Below are positions 43,357 through 52,512 of a DNA stretch of 64,000 bases, piece after piece. The notes beneath the pieces were generated by a model that was not told the DNA's origin, ran no database searches, and saw nothing but the letters and a program-made list of their open reading frames with translations. The stretch is from BRH-c25 sp012519325 (GTDB taxonomy: Bacteria > Bacillota > Clostridia > Lutisporales > Lutisporaceae), in the NCBI GenBank assembly GCA_050950645.1, contig JBMNHZ010000010.1, forward strand, positions 201,358 to 265,357, written 5' to 3'. A program made the translations under genes and the position numbers. Every line of letters starts with the position of its first letter. Position 1 is the stretch's first letter.

Positions 43357-43376
43357 AGCCCCCCCAACTGTTTTTT
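43334..43376. terminator. Bidirectional terminator between aminotransferase and dsdA
   Basis: Arms aaaaaacagttg / caactgtttttt with an inner gggctt/aagccc stem. It overlaps the 3' ends of both convergent genes. Confidence 0.9.
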
Positions 43377-44672
43377 GCCTCTTGAATAGAATTCCTGCAT
43401 CATAGCCTCAGGTACAAACAATCCTCCTGTCGCCCATGCAATGTGAGTTGTATTTTTCATGTCGGCATTCACCCTTAAGGGGCCAAGAAGTCCCGGAGTC
43501 GCCGAAGGCTCAATCTTGATATTCTCCTTATCCTTCATCAATGCCACCAGTTTATACAGCTCATTATCCTCAACAGTATAGATTCCGCTTAAAAGCTTCT
43601 TCATCATTTTTCCTACAAATCCTGAAGGCCTTCCAACTGCAAGTCCGTCGGCATCGGTTATGTTGTCTATTTCGAAGTCCTGTACCGACAGCTTATCATT
43701 TTCGCCGGTAGCCAAGCCGAGAAGCATGCATGGGGAATGAGTGGGCTCCGCAAAAAATACATGTACATTGTCTCCAAAAACATGCTTTAATCCAAAGCAT
43801 ATACCCCCAGGTGCGCCTCCAACCCCACAGGGTATGTATACATACAACGGATGGCTGTTATCGACTTTTATTCCTAAAGCATCAAGCTGTTTCTTCAAAC
43901 GAAAAGCCGCCACACTGTATCCTAGAAAAAGACTTATGGAATGCTCATCGTCCACAAAGTAACTGCTTGAATCCTGGTGCGACTGCCTTCTCCCTTCCTC
44001 CACCGCCTTGCTGTAATCGGAAGAGTATTCTATGACCTTGACCCCCCTGCTTCTGAGTAAGCTCTTTTTCCATTCCTTTGCATCCGCAGACATATGGATG
44101 GTAACCTTAAAACCCAGTGCAGAACCCATTATTCCTATGCTGAGTCCCAAATTACCCGTTGAACCTACAGCCAGGGAGAATTTACCGAAAAATTTCCTAA
44201 ACGCAGGCGATCCCAGCTTTGAATAGTCATCATCCATATTTATCATTCCATGTTTTATGGCCAGGTCTTCCGCATGCTTCAAAACCTCGTAAATCCCTCC
44301 CCTTGCTTTGATAGACCCAGCTACAGGCAGGTAATTGTCACATTTCAGCATAAGTTCACCCTGGAAGCTTTGCTTGTATACCTCTTGAATACTGTTTTTC
44401 ATATCACTAACATGTACCAATTCAGATTCAATCAACCCGCCTTTGTCCCTCGTCTCAGGGAACAGTCCGGATATGAGGGGTGAGAACCTTTGAAGCCTTT
44501 TCTCCGCATCAGCTATATCCTCAGCAGTCAAGGAAAGCTCAGGCAGTGCATTTTCAACGCTGTCAAGGTTTTCATTAATCCAAAAAACCGGATTATAGCT
44601 CATAAGATCATTTATAATTGGAAATTCTTCAACCCATTGGCCTATGGTCTTGCCTAAAACTATTTTCCCCAC
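43353..44672 (-). CDS. dsdA: D-serine ammonia-lyase
   Basis: A 439-residue PLP-dependent D-serine dehydratase giving pyruvate and ammonia. The PLP lysine lies in AGSIKARGGIYEV, the phosphate loop is VGSTGNLGLSIG and PCGVGGAPGGICFG is the conserved glycine region. GTG 44672 follows GGGAGGAG. D-serine may come from wall or peptide turnover. Convergent with a class IV aminotransferase, which could also act on D-amino acids (inference). Confidence 0.94.
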   Translation of the reverse strand: MGKIVLGKTIGQWVEEFPIINDLMSYNPVFWINENLDSVENALPELSLTAEDIADAEKRLQRFSPLISGLFPETRDKGGLIESELVHVSDMKNSIQEVYKQSFQGELMLKCDNYLPVAGSIKARGGIYEVLKHAEDLAIKHGMINMDDDYSKLGSPAFRKFFGKFSLAVGSTGNLGLSIGIMGSALGFKVTIHMSADAKEWKKSLLRSRGVKVIEYSSDYSKAVEEGRRQSHQDSSSYFVDDEHSISLFLGYSVAAFRLKKQLDALGIKVDNSHPLYVYIPCGVGGAPGGICFGLKHVFGDNVHVFFAEPTHSPCMLLGLATGENDKLSVQDFEIDNITDADGLAVGRPSGFVGKMMKKLLSGIYTVEDNELYKLVALMKDKENIKIEPSATPGLLGPLRVNADMKNTTHIAWATGGLFVPEAMMQEFYSRGKKQLGGL

Positions 44673-44815
44673 GTAGTACTCCTCCCTTATAACAAAACTT
44701 TATGCCTCCCCTTCCCGCGCTCCGTATCTATATTATAAATTCTTTGATACTGCAGTGTCAAATATCCAGTTATTACATAAAATGATAATATCACTGCATG
44801 TGAGGTGAATTTTTT

Positions 44816-45259
44816 ATGGCGCTTTCCACCAGAGAGATATTTGCTCGTATGATTAAGTGTGAAGCCGGTGGTGAAGGTGACAACGGCATGAGGGCTGTAG
44901 CCACCGTTATTATGAATAGAGTTCATGTACCCAACGGGGAATATCAAAGAGTAGGCCAGGGAGACTTAAGAAGGATATTGTTCCAGCCGGGTCAGTTTGA
45001 CTGTGCCTCTGACACTCTTGGAGGAGCATATAATGCACAGAATATATATAACATGCGGCCTGAGCAAATACACTATGATATAGCCGATTGGGCTCTGTCG
45101 GGCAACAAGATGCTCACAGTAGCCTATTGTCTGTGGTATTTCAATCCTTTTGTTCCGACATGCATCCAAACCTTCCCGAGAAACGGCTCCGGCATATTTG
45201 CAAATCGAATAGGAGAGCACTGCTTCTATAACCCCACAAGGCTTTACTACTTAACATAG
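44816..45259 (+). CDS. cwlJ: Spore cortex hydrolase, CwlJ/SleB family
   Basis: A 147-residue Hydrolase_2-family protein: MIKCEAGGEGDNGMRAVATV with the catalytic glutamate, IMNRVHVPN, FQPGQFDC and WYFNPF. The lack of a signal peptide and the short length fit CwlJ rather than SleB. It degrades cortex peptidoglycan during germination. ATG 44816 follows GTGAGGTGA. The next gene is gerQ, the partner CwlJ needs in Bacillus. Confidence 0.9.
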   Translation: MALSTREIFARMIKCEAGGEGDNGMRAVATVIMNRVHVPNGEYQRVGQGDLRRILFQPGQFDCASDTLGGAYNAQNIYNMRPEQIHYDIADWALSGNKMLTVAYCLWYFNPFVPTCIQTFPRNGSGIFANRIGEHCFYNPTRLYYLT

Positions 45260-45328
45260 GAGAAGAAAATATAATTGATAGTGCAATGCGATTGCACATT
45301 ATATTAATATCTATGAAAGGGGATAAAT

Positions 45329-45793
45329 ATGTACAGCAATAGTTCATACAATATTAACCAGACACCTGCGGGCACCGGTGGTCAGTCCCAGTTCAGCCAG
45401 TCCCCTGAAATGGGAACCACCTTTGGCTACCCTATGGCTCCACAAGCATTTCCGGTACAGCAGCAAATGGGGGCACAACAAATGGGCGGACAGCAAATGC
45501 CCCAAATTCCGGCTCAAACAATGCAAGCACCTGTTACAGGTGCCGCTCCTGTAGATTTTGAGATGCTGCCGACAACACCGGTACTGGATATAGAATACAC
45601 ACAGGGCTATCTCAAGTCTCAGATAGGCAAACGTGTAAAAGTAGAATTTCTTATTGGGACCAACATGCTTATAGATCGTGAGGGAACACTTGTTGATGTA
45701 GGTATAAGCTATATCATAATAAATGAAGTAGAAACAGACGACCTGCTGCTCTGCGATATTTATTCGATTAAGTTCGTGCGCTTCTATTTCTAA
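45329..45793 (+). CDS. gerQ: Spore coat protein GerQ
   Basis: A 154-residue protein with a glutamine/proline/glycine-rich N-terminus (QQMGAQQMGGQQM repeats, residues 33-55) and the GerQ domain at the end: QSYxx-like YTQGYLKSQIGKRVKVEFL, IGTNMLIDREGTLVDVG and IKFVRFYF. In Bacillus GerQ localises CwlJ in the coat and is crosslinked by transglutaminase, which suits the glutamine-rich tail. ATG 45329 follows AAAGGGG. Confidence 0.88.
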   Translation: MYSNSSYNINQTPAGTGGQSQFSQSPEMGTTFGYPMAPQAFPVQQQMGAQQMGGQQMPQIPAQTMQAPVTGAAPVDFEMLPTTPVLDIEYTQGYLKSQIGKRVKVEFLIGTNMLIDREGTLVDVGISYIIINEVETDDLLLCDIYSIKFVRFYF

Positions 45794-45852
45794 CATAGTT
45801 GTAGCAACTATCAATTTGCAGTCATACTCAAAAAGCAATAACCTTGGAGGAC

Positions 45853-45953
45853 ATGGGGAGGACACGGGAACGGACACGGGGACGTTTCTCCTGTCTCACT
45901 GGAGACAGGAGAAACGTCCCCATGTCCTCCCCGTGTCCTCCCCGTGTCCTCCA
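45853..45953. repeat. Palindromic element, copy C, with tandem extensions
   Basis: Core stem ggggacgtttctcctgtctc (45878-45897) / gagacaggagaaacgtcccc (45902-45921) with a short actg loop. On both sides the phrase ggaca(c/t)gggga or its complement is repeated two to three times. The right edge joins directly to a broken PAS-domain coding segment. Confidence 0.85.
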
Positions 45954-46120
45954 ATGTACTTGCCCTTTGTGTCCCTAAGGGCAAAATACTGTATCAGGAT
46001 CATCCTGCCCTTAGCCTTTATCCAGAATACTGCATTATCCTGCTTACCATCCTTAAAAGCGTCAAGTATTTCATTGACCACATGTACACTTTCCGGAGGG
46101 TGACATTTTTCTACATTGCA
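45950..46120 (-). pseudogene. Remnant of a PAS-domain (DUF438-type) protein
   Basis: A minus-strand segment of about 57 codons without a start, reading CNVEKCHPPESVHVVNEIL then DAFKDGKQDNAVFWIKAKGR and IQYFALRDTKGKYIG. This matches the C-terminal PAS part of DUF438/hemerythrin-type proteins. It stops matching exactly where palindromic copy C begins. Both ends are lost, so it is non-functional. Confidence 0.65.
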
Positions 46121-46180
46121 TCAAAATCAGGTCTTTTCAAATAGTGGAAAAAATTAAGAGCCAGAAATTTATTCCGACTC

Positions 46181-46816
46181 CTATTCCGGATTTGCAGAGC
46201 TCTCCAACGACATCAAAAGGAAACCGCAGAATGCTCCGTTATTTGCCTGCAGTGAAGCATCAACTTCTTTTTTTATCTGATTGATTTGTTCCCGATAAGC
46301 CTTATAGAATTCGTAGTTTGGTTTGGGACTGTATTTCAATCCCTCCAATTCAAAGTACTCAATAATACCCTTTACAGTGGTGGGTTTGATGAATACTTCA
46401 ACACCCGGCCTGTAATAATAAGGGCATGCTGTTAGCAAAGTCCATTTAGCCAGATTGTATTCATTGAGCAAATCAGACATCAACATAAAGCCTGACTGCT
46501 GGTCTCCGTGCAGGAATTCCTCCAATCCACGGGATAACCGCCTTTTCTCATCATTATTCATGGCTGATACCAAATCCCGAAATTTTGGTTTTTCAAAAAC
46601 CGAGACCATTGATGACTGACTGATGAGCTTTTTCATGGAATCAACTATTGTATCGGGGTTTTTGAAATTCTCAACTGAAAAGCTATCCAGTGCCAATTTG
46701 CTCATTTTCTCTATTTTATGTTTCTTTGCAATTTCGAGCATTCTTGGATTAGAAAAGCCTCCCGGGTATAGCTTTAAGAATCTTGCTTCGGCATCCTTAA
46801 GCTTTGCTCTGTTCAT
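46181..46816 (-). CDS. Hypothetical protein at the end of the copper operon
   Basis: A 211-residue soluble protein, mainly helical: AEARFLKLYPGGFSNPRML near the start and LLTACPYYYRPGVEVFIKPT in the middle. I recognise no domain. It follows csoR by 21 bases on the same strand and may share the operon. It contains few cysteines, so a direct copper role is not evident. Confidence 0.65.
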   Translation of the reverse strand: MNRAKLKDAEARFLKLYPGGFSNPRMLEIAKKHKIEKMSKLALDSFSVENFKNPDTIVDSMKKLISQSSMVSVFEKPKFRDLVSAMNNDEKRRLSRGLEEFLHGDQQSGFMLMSDLLNEYNLAKWTLLTACPYYYRPGVEVFIKPTTVKGIIEYFELEGLKYSPKPNYEFYKAYREQINQIKKEVDASLQANNGAFCGFLLMSLESSANPE

Positions 46817-46837
46817 AATTCTATGCCCTCCATGTTC

Positions 46838-47134
46838 TTATTTCAGCATTTTCTCAATTGTATACAACAGCTCATCAACCACATCCGGTTCTCCGGCTTG
46901 AATACGTTTTACAATACAGGATTTCATATGGTTTTTCAGAATCAGCTTACCCACCGAATTCATTGCAGAGTTTACAGAGGATATCTGATTTAATATGTCG
47001 TCGCAATATACATCCTTCTCTATCATTCCCTTGATGCCCCTTACCTGCCCTTCAATGCGGTTCAGCCTGGATATGATATTCTTCTTCTCCTTTTCTGTCC
47101 GGAAAGTTTTATTGTGGTCGTAACTACGATCCAA
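46838..47134 (-). CDS. csoR: Copper-sensing repressor CsoR
   Basis: A 98-residue CsoR. The Cu(I) ligands fit the C-H-C pattern: DVYCDDILNQI, then NHMKSCIVKRI. The family phrase ISRLNRIEGQVRGIKGMIE is at residues 20-38. It represses the copA operon until Cu(I) binds. TTG 47134 follows AAAGGAGGAA. Confidence 0.93.
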   Translation of the reverse strand: MDRSYDHNKTFRTEKEKKNIISRLNRIEGQVRGIKGMIEKDVYCDDILNQISSVNSAMNSVGKLILKNHMKSCIVKRIQAGEPDVVDELLYTIEKMLK

Positions 47135-47136
47135 GA

Positions 47137-47352
47137 CTATTCCTCCTTTATTGCAACAACATCATAGCCGGCTTCTTCAACTGCATTTTTAAGTACATAA
47201 TCGGGAACTTCCCTTTCCAATTCTACTGCTGCGTATTTGCCCTCCAAATTTACATCGGCCTTTATTACACCGGAGATCTCGCCAAGGGCACCTTCAACAT
47301 GCTTAACGCAGTGGCCGCAGCTCATTCCTTCAATAATAATCTTTTTTTTCAT
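47137..47352 (-). CDS. copZ: Copper chaperone CopZ (HMA domain)
   Basis: A 71-residue heavy-metal-associated domain with EGMSCGHCVKHVEGAL (CxxC ligands). It carries Cu(I) to CopA. Between copA and csoR, with csoR starting two bases after its stop. Confidence 0.93.
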   Translation of the reverse strand: MKKKIIIEGMSCGHCVKHVEGALGEISGVIKADVNLEGKYAAVELEREVPDYVLKNAVEEAGYDVVAIKEE

Positions 47353-47430
47353 TTTTTATTCCTCCTTAAATTTTACATTCCTCGAGGCCTTTACGGGCAC
47401 ATATATACAACCCGAAAACCCAGTAACCTG

Positions 47431-49890
47431 CTATTTATATGGTTTAAAGCCTTTCAGCCTTAAAGCATTTGTCAATACGGAAACCGAACTTAACGACATG
47501 GCTGCGGCTGCAAAAATCGGATTCAGCATCGGTCCTCCGGATATGTGCAGCACACCTGCAGCCAGTGGAATTCCGGCCGTGTTGTAGCCAAAAGCCCAGA
47601 AAAGGTTCTGCTTAATAGTCCTTATTGTACTCTTACTTAGCTGAATAGCAGTAGGTACATCCATCAAATCGCTTCTCATCAATACTATATCCGCAGATTC
47701 CATAGCCACGTCGGTACCGGAACCGATGGCAATGCCTATATCCGCCTGTGCCAATGCAGGTGCATCGTTGATACCGTCGCCGACCATTGCTACCTTCTTG
47801 CCCTCAGACTGCAGCTTTTTAATTTCATTTGCCTTATCCTGCGGGAGAACCTCAGCCAGCACACGGTCGATTCCAACCTGCTTTGCTATGGCTTCGGCTG
47901 TCTTGTGATTATCTCCGGTAATCATGGCAACTTCTATGCCCATTTCATGAAGCTTCTTAATTGCTTTGGCACTACTCTCTTTAACTATGTCTGCAACTGC
48001 AATAATGCCGGCCAGCTGATTGTCAACAGCTGCATACATCGGTGTCTTTCCTTCTGATGCCAGTCGGTCTGATTCGGCTTCAAGTTCTGAAAGACTTATA
48101 TTTCTTTCCTTCATAAGCTTTCTGTTGCCCAGCAGTATATTCTTCCCTTCAATCTCAACCTCAATACCATGGCCTGGTATAGCATTGAATTTCTCTACTT
48201 TAAGAATGTCAAGATTCTCTTTCTGTGCCCCATGCACTATTGCTTCCCCAAGGGGATGCTCAGATCCCTTTTCGGCAGATGCGGCAAGCTGAAGAAGCTT
48301 TTTCCTGTCTATAATTTTTGTGGTGATAATATCGGTTATCTCCGGTCTTCCCTCAGTTATTGTACCGGTTTTATCAAATACAATTGTTTTTATTTTATGT
48401 GCTGTTTCAAGTGCTTCTCCACCCTTAATCAGTACCCCGTATTCGGCACCTTTCCCTGTTCCGACCATTATAGCTGTAGGAGTAGCCAGGCCTAATGCGC
48501 ATGGACATGCAATAACCAACACTGATATAAAAATTGTTAAGGAAAATACCGGTGTCTCCCCGCCGATAAAGTACCATGCCAATGCTGACAAAGTGGCTAT
48601 TGCAAAAACAATCGGTACAAAATACCCTGAAACGATGTCCGCCATTTGTGCAATAGGCGCCTTTGAACCCTGGGCATCTTCCACCAGCTTTATTATCTGA
48701 GCCAGGGCCGTATCGCTTCCTACCTTTGTAGCTTTGAACCTGATTGAGCCTGTCTTGTTTATGCTTGCTGCAAACACTTTATCCCCCGGATTTTTCTCAA
48801 CAGGAATACTTTCACCAGTCAGCATTGATTCATCAATCGCAGTAAGTCCTTCAACCACTTCACCGTCTACAGGAATTTTTGAACCCGGCTTTACTGCTAT
48901 AATGTCGCCTACCTCAACTTCCTCAATAGGTATCTCAATTTCCTCATTGCCCTGAATTACTATTGCTGTTTTGGGAGCTAGGCCCATTAATTTCTTGATA
49001 GCCTCCGAGGTCCTTCCTTTTGACACCGCTTCCAGGGATTTTCCCAAGAGAATTAATGTAATAATGACTCCTGCCGATTCAAAATACAAGTCCATAGCAT
49101 ACATGAAATGGCCGATGCTTATCTGATAAGTTGAATACAGGCTGTAAATCACTGCAGCTGATGTTCCTATTGCTATAAGTGAATCCATGTTGGGATTTCT
49201 TCGCCATATTGCTTTAAACCCTACAGTATAAAAACGATAACCGGCCATAACTATTGGTATTGTAAGAAAAAGCTGCACCAAAGCATATCTCAGCGGATAA
49301 TCCATTGGATGCAAAGCTTTGGGCAGCGGCAATCCAAGCATATGGCCCATTGATATATATAAAAGCGGAAGGGCAAAAACTGCCGAGACAGCAAACTTAG
49401 TCCACAGGGCTCGAATTTCCCTGTCCTTGCGTTTTTTATCCCCATCCGGCTTATCCCTGCTCTCTGTTTCAAGAGCTTTATAACCAGCTTTTGCAATAGC
49501 CTGCTTGATTTCCGACAATCTCAGCTCAGCCGGATTATATTTGATATTCGCCTTTTCCGTCGCCAAATTGACTGAAACTGACTCTACTCCCGAAAGTTTG
49601 CCGACTGCCCTCTCTATCGATTTGGCACAGGCAGCACAAGTCATACCCTCAATAGGTACGGAAACCTCCTTTGTATTGCTTTCTGCCAATGCTTCGTATC
49701 CTGCTTTTGCGACAGTCTCAATAATGTCTCCTGGCTTCACCTTTTCTTCATCATAGGTAAGGGTAAGTTTTTCTGTTGCCAGATTAACCATAACATCTGT
49801 TGTTCCGTCCAGCTTCTTAACTGCCCTCTCTACCGCCCTTGCACAAGCCGCACAAGTCATACCGTTTATCATGTAACTCTCTGATTTCAT
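47431..49890 (-). CDS. copA: Copper-exporting P1B-type ATPase CopA
   Basis: An 819-residue Cu+ exporting ATPase. Two N-terminal HMA domains (GMTCAACARAVERAV at about residue 10; GMTCAACAKSIERAV at about 84), transport motif CPCALGLATP, phosphorylation motif DKTGTITEG, HPLGEA for the P1B histidine, and GDGINDAPALAQADIGIA. It is the first gene of copA-copZ-csoR. ATG 49890 follows AAAGGAG. A CsoR-like site lies upstream. Confidence 0.96.
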   Translation of the reverse strand: MKSESYMINGMTCAACARAVERAVKKLDGTTDVMVNLATEKLTLTYDEEKVKPGDIIETVAKAGYEALAESNTKEVSVPIEGMTCAACAKSIERAVGKLSGVESVSVNLATEKANIKYNPAELRLSEIKQAIAKAGYKALETESRDKPDGDKKRKDREIRALWTKFAVSAVFALPLLYISMGHMLGLPLPKALHPMDYPLRYALVQLFLTIPIVMAGYRFYTVGFKAIWRRNPNMDSLIAIGTSAAVIYSLYSTYQISIGHFMYAMDLYFESAGVIITLILLGKSLEAVSKGRTSEAIKKLMGLAPKTAIVIQGNEEIEIPIEEVEVGDIIAVKPGSKIPVDGEVVEGLTAIDESMLTGESIPVEKNPGDKVFAASINKTGSIRFKATKVGSDTALAQIIKLVEDAQGSKAPIAQMADIVSGYFVPIVFAIATLSALAWYFIGGETPVFSLTIFISVLVIACPCALGLATPTAIMVGTGKGAEYGVLIKGGEALETAHKIKTIVFDKTGTITEGRPEITDIITTKIIDRKKLLQLAASAEKGSEHPLGEAIVHGAQKENLDILKVEKFNAIPGHGIEVEIEGKNILLGNRKLMKERNISLSELEAESDRLASEGKTPMYAAVDNQLAGIIAVADIVKESSAKAIKKLHEMGIEVAMITGDNHKTAEAIAKQVGIDRVLAEVLPQDKANEIKKLQSEGKKVAMVGDGINDAPALAQADIGIAIGSGTDVAMESADIVLMRSDLMDVPTAIQLSKSTIRTIKQNLFWAFGYNTAGIPLAAGVLHISGGPMLNPIFAAAAMSLSSVSVLTNALRLKGFKPYK

Positions 49891-49913
49891 AGAATTTCTC
49901 CTTTCGTAATTAC

Positions 49914-49932
49914 TATACCCCCCTACCCTATA
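49914..49932 (-). promoter_or_regulatory. Candidate CsoR operator upstream of copA
   Basis: tataccc-cccta-ccctata lies 24-42 bases before the copA start. C/G runs flanked by ATA/TAT resemble CsoR boxes, though one half lacks the expected GGG. No other candidate is seen in the spacer. Confidence 0.4.
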
Positions 49933-50085
49933 TTCCTATAAATATAGTATCATATAATGGAGATTTTATAAAGGGTTATTTTGCAAATATATTTTCCCCA
50001 GTTTCCATAAAATCAACATAATAAGCAGCACTGTTCGAATTGTGCAGCTCAGGTCCAGGATTCCGAGCAGTGTGATCATAAAAGA

Positions 50086-50122
50086 AAGTTCTTCCGTATT
50101 ATTTTTAATACAGAAGAACCTT
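50086..50122 (-). terminator. Terminator of the LemA-TPM operon
   Basis: Stem aggttcttctgtatt / aatacggaagaact (minus strand, one or two mismatches) followed by ttcttttat, just after the TPM gene. Confidence 0.8.
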
Positions 50123-50136
50123 CTCAATGTGTTCTC

Positions 50137-50907
50137 TCAAAACCTTCCTGAGGCCCCTCCTCCGCCGGAACGGCCGCCTCCACCGGAATTTCTTCTGCCG
50201 CCGCCTCGTCTGGCAGATGCAGCAGTCATTCTAAGTATGAAAAAAGTTATCCGGCCTCCGGTAAATATGAAATCTAAAACTATCAATATCAATACAATGA
50301 TTACCAGAATTGTAGCAATGATTGGATTTTCTCTGAAAAAGCTGCTATCCTCATTTGTGTACCTTTTTGTTTGGATAGTCTCAGGGTATTGGACAATATC
50401 TTCGTTCCCGCTGACGATACTGACTAAATCGAAATAAATAGTCTTAACCGCTTCATCCATGCCTTTTTCCGCATAAATTCCGGCAAATTTCGAAAGCAGC
50501 TTGCTGCTTTCCAAGTCTGTCAATATTCCTTCGTAGCCGTAACCCACCTCTATCCGGGTTTTTCTCTCCTGCATGCTGATTATGAAGAGAATACCCTTGT
50601 CATCAGTACCTATTTTCCACTTATTGAAAAGGGCATTTGCATATTCCTCAATAGAGAAGTCCCCTAATGTATCAATACTGACAAATACAACCTGGCCCCC
50701 GCCTGTTGCCTTATAGGTGCTTTCCCCAAGCTCCAGAATATCCTGTTCTGTGCCGTAATCCAGAATACCGGCAAAATCATTGACATAAAACTCCCTTGTG
50801 GGATTTGGTATTTCAGGTTCAACCGCCATTACGACAATTACTCCGGAGCCTATGACAATCAGAAGCAAAGCTGCAAGAAATGCTGCAGACAACCTTAGTT
50901 GTTTCAC
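50137..50907 (-). CDS. TPM-domain membrane protein (YgcG-like)
   Basis: A 256-residue protein: signal anchor (AAFLAALLLIVIGSGVIVVM), a TPM domain (FYVNDFAGILDYGTEQDILEL; IGTDDKGILFIISMQERKTRIEVGYG), a C-terminal helix (IIATILVIIVLILIVLDFIF) and a Gly/Ser/Arg-rich end. TPM proteins are linked to envelope or photosystem repair; the bacterial role is unsettled. The LemA gene just upstream is its usual partner. Starts with GTG 50907. Confidence 0.88.
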   Translation of the reverse strand: MKQLRLSAAFLAALLLIVIGSGVIVVMAVEPEIPNPTREFYVNDFAGILDYGTEQDILELGESTYKATGGGQVVFVSIDTLGDFSIEEYANALFNKWKIGTDDKGILFIISMQERKTRIEVGYGYEGILTDLESSKLLSKFAGIYAEKGMDEAVKTIYFDLVSIVSGNEDIVQYPETIQTKRYTNEDSSFFRENPIIATILVIIVLILIVLDFIFTGGRITFFILRMTAASARRGGGRRNSGGGGRSGGGGASGRF

Positions 50908-50952
50908 TTACACACCCCCATGCCCGAGGATACTGCATATAGATGCGCAACT

Positions 50953-51516
50953 CTAATCAAATTTCACATCCGGTGCCTGCTCCGCACCAGCCTCCGCTTC
51001 AATATAAGGGAATTCATCCGAATAGCCCAATATACCTGCTGCTATATTTGTCGGAAATACTTTAATCTTCTTGTTGTATTCCTTCACATTGTCATTATAG
51101 TATTTCCTTGCAACTGCAATCCTGTTTTCCGTACCTTCAAGCTGTACTCTCAGGTCCTGAAAACCTTGGTTTTGTTTAAGTTCAGGATAATTCTCCGCAA
51201 TAGCCATAAGTCTTCCCAATACTGATGAGACCTCTGCATTGGCATCAATTTTTTCCTGTACGCTTGCTGCCCCTGACAGCTTTGCCCGGGCCTCCGCAAT
51301 CTGTGTGAAAATCTCCTGCTCTTTTATGGCTTGTGCCTTTACTGTCTCTACCAGGTTCGGTATCAGATCGGCTCTTCTTTGATACTGCACTTCAATATCG
51401 CTCCAGGATGCGTTCACTTCCTCACTAAGATTCACAAGGCTTCTCTGTACCCCCACCACATAAACCGCCAATAAAATGACAACACCGATAATTATAATCC
51501 AAAATCTGTTTTTCAC
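50953..51516 (-). CDS. lemA: LemA family protein
   Basis: A 187-residue LemA protein: an N-terminal membrane helix (FWIIIIGVVILLAVYVVG), then EEVNASWSDIEVQYQRRADL and LVETVKAQAIKEQEIF, with NDNVKEYNKKIKVFPTNIAA near the end. The topology is N-out with a helical domain. Function unknown. GTG 51516 follows GTGAGGTAG. In an operon with the TPM gene. Confidence 0.92.
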   Translation of the reverse strand: MKNRFWIIIIGVVILLAVYVVGVQRSLVNLSEEVNASWSDIEVQYQRRADLIPNLVETVKAQAIKEQEIFTQIAEARAKLSGAASVQEKIDANAEVSSVLGRLMAIAENYPELKQNQGFQDLRVQLEGTENRIAVARKYYNDNVKEYNKKIKVFPTNIAAGILGYSDEFPYIEAEAGAEQAPDVKFD

Positions 51517-51708
51517 TTTACTACCTCACTTATTCTTGCCAAATTTCAATCAATCTCACTATATTTATTATATTAAGTATAACATATATATATTATGTTT
51601 AAAACCGAATATTAACCCATATATTTCGTGGGAAACATATTCATTACTTAATATATGTTTATGCCAAATATTTGCTTGCAATAGTCATATTCTTTCAACA
51701 TATGCCAT

Positions 51709-52479
51709 ATGTGGCTTAGTCTTACTTGGAATGGAACCCTTAGAAATTTTGCAGCTGCAACCCTGGACATTGTTCAGTCTGTCCAGAACGTTACTGAAAA
51801 AAGCGCTCAAGGTGCATCTACCGTAGAAGAAATAAGCAAGAGAGCACAGGAAATCAAAGTCAGGGTCTCAGACTCACAGCAGAAGGCAAATCAGATTTTC
51901 CAGGAATCGAAGCAGAAGCTTAAAAAGGCTATCGAGGAAGCCAAAGTAGTAGAAAAGATAGCTGTCTTATCAGATTCGATTATTCAAATCACTTCCCAAA
52001 CAAACCTTTTGGCACTAAATGCTAACATTGAGGCTGCAAGAGCCGGTGATGCCGGAAGGGGCTTTTCAGTTGTTGCCGATGAGGTGAGAAAACTCGCCGA
52101 ACAGTCAAAACAGGTAGCATCACAAATCCAGGATATCAGTGCACAGGTAGGCCATTCAGTAAAAAATCTTTCAGACAACTCCAACAGCTTGCTAAAATTC
52201 ATGTCTACAGATGTTAACAACGACTATATGGCAATGCTTGATATTGCTCATAAGTACAATGAGGATGCTTCCTTCATGAATGAGATGGTGACCGGTTTTA
52301 ATAACACCGCCAACGAGCTCCTTACAACGGTAGGCAATGTATTGGAGTCTATTGATAATATTTCACAGGCATCAAGCGATGGTGCCAATAAAACTGAAGT
52401 AATAAAACAAAATATGTCAAATATATCATCCAAATTTGGAAATATGGTCGAGAGTATAAATAGTGTTGTTAATCAATAA
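51709..52479 (+). pseudogene. Truncated methyl-accepting chemotaxis protein
   Basis: A 256-residue open frame holding only the signalling part of a chemoreceptor: helical bundle with VEKIAVLSDSIIQITSQTNL and the hairpin tip LLALNANIEAARAGDAGRGF then SVVADEVRKLAEQSKQVASQ. No sensor, membrane or HAMP segment precedes it, and the ATG at 51709 lacks a ribosome binding site. Either a 5'-deleted receptor or a soluble one; the first is more likely. The next gene is a small protein of unknown role. Confidence 0.75.
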
Positions 52480-52512
52480 ATAAATAATTATATATTATGG
52501 AGGTGCAGTTAT

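Noticed and set aside
45344..45877. 177-codon minus-strand ORF opposite gerQ
   Set aside because: Shadow of gerQ; cysteine/histidine-rich only because of the reverse of its Q/P/G-rich codons.
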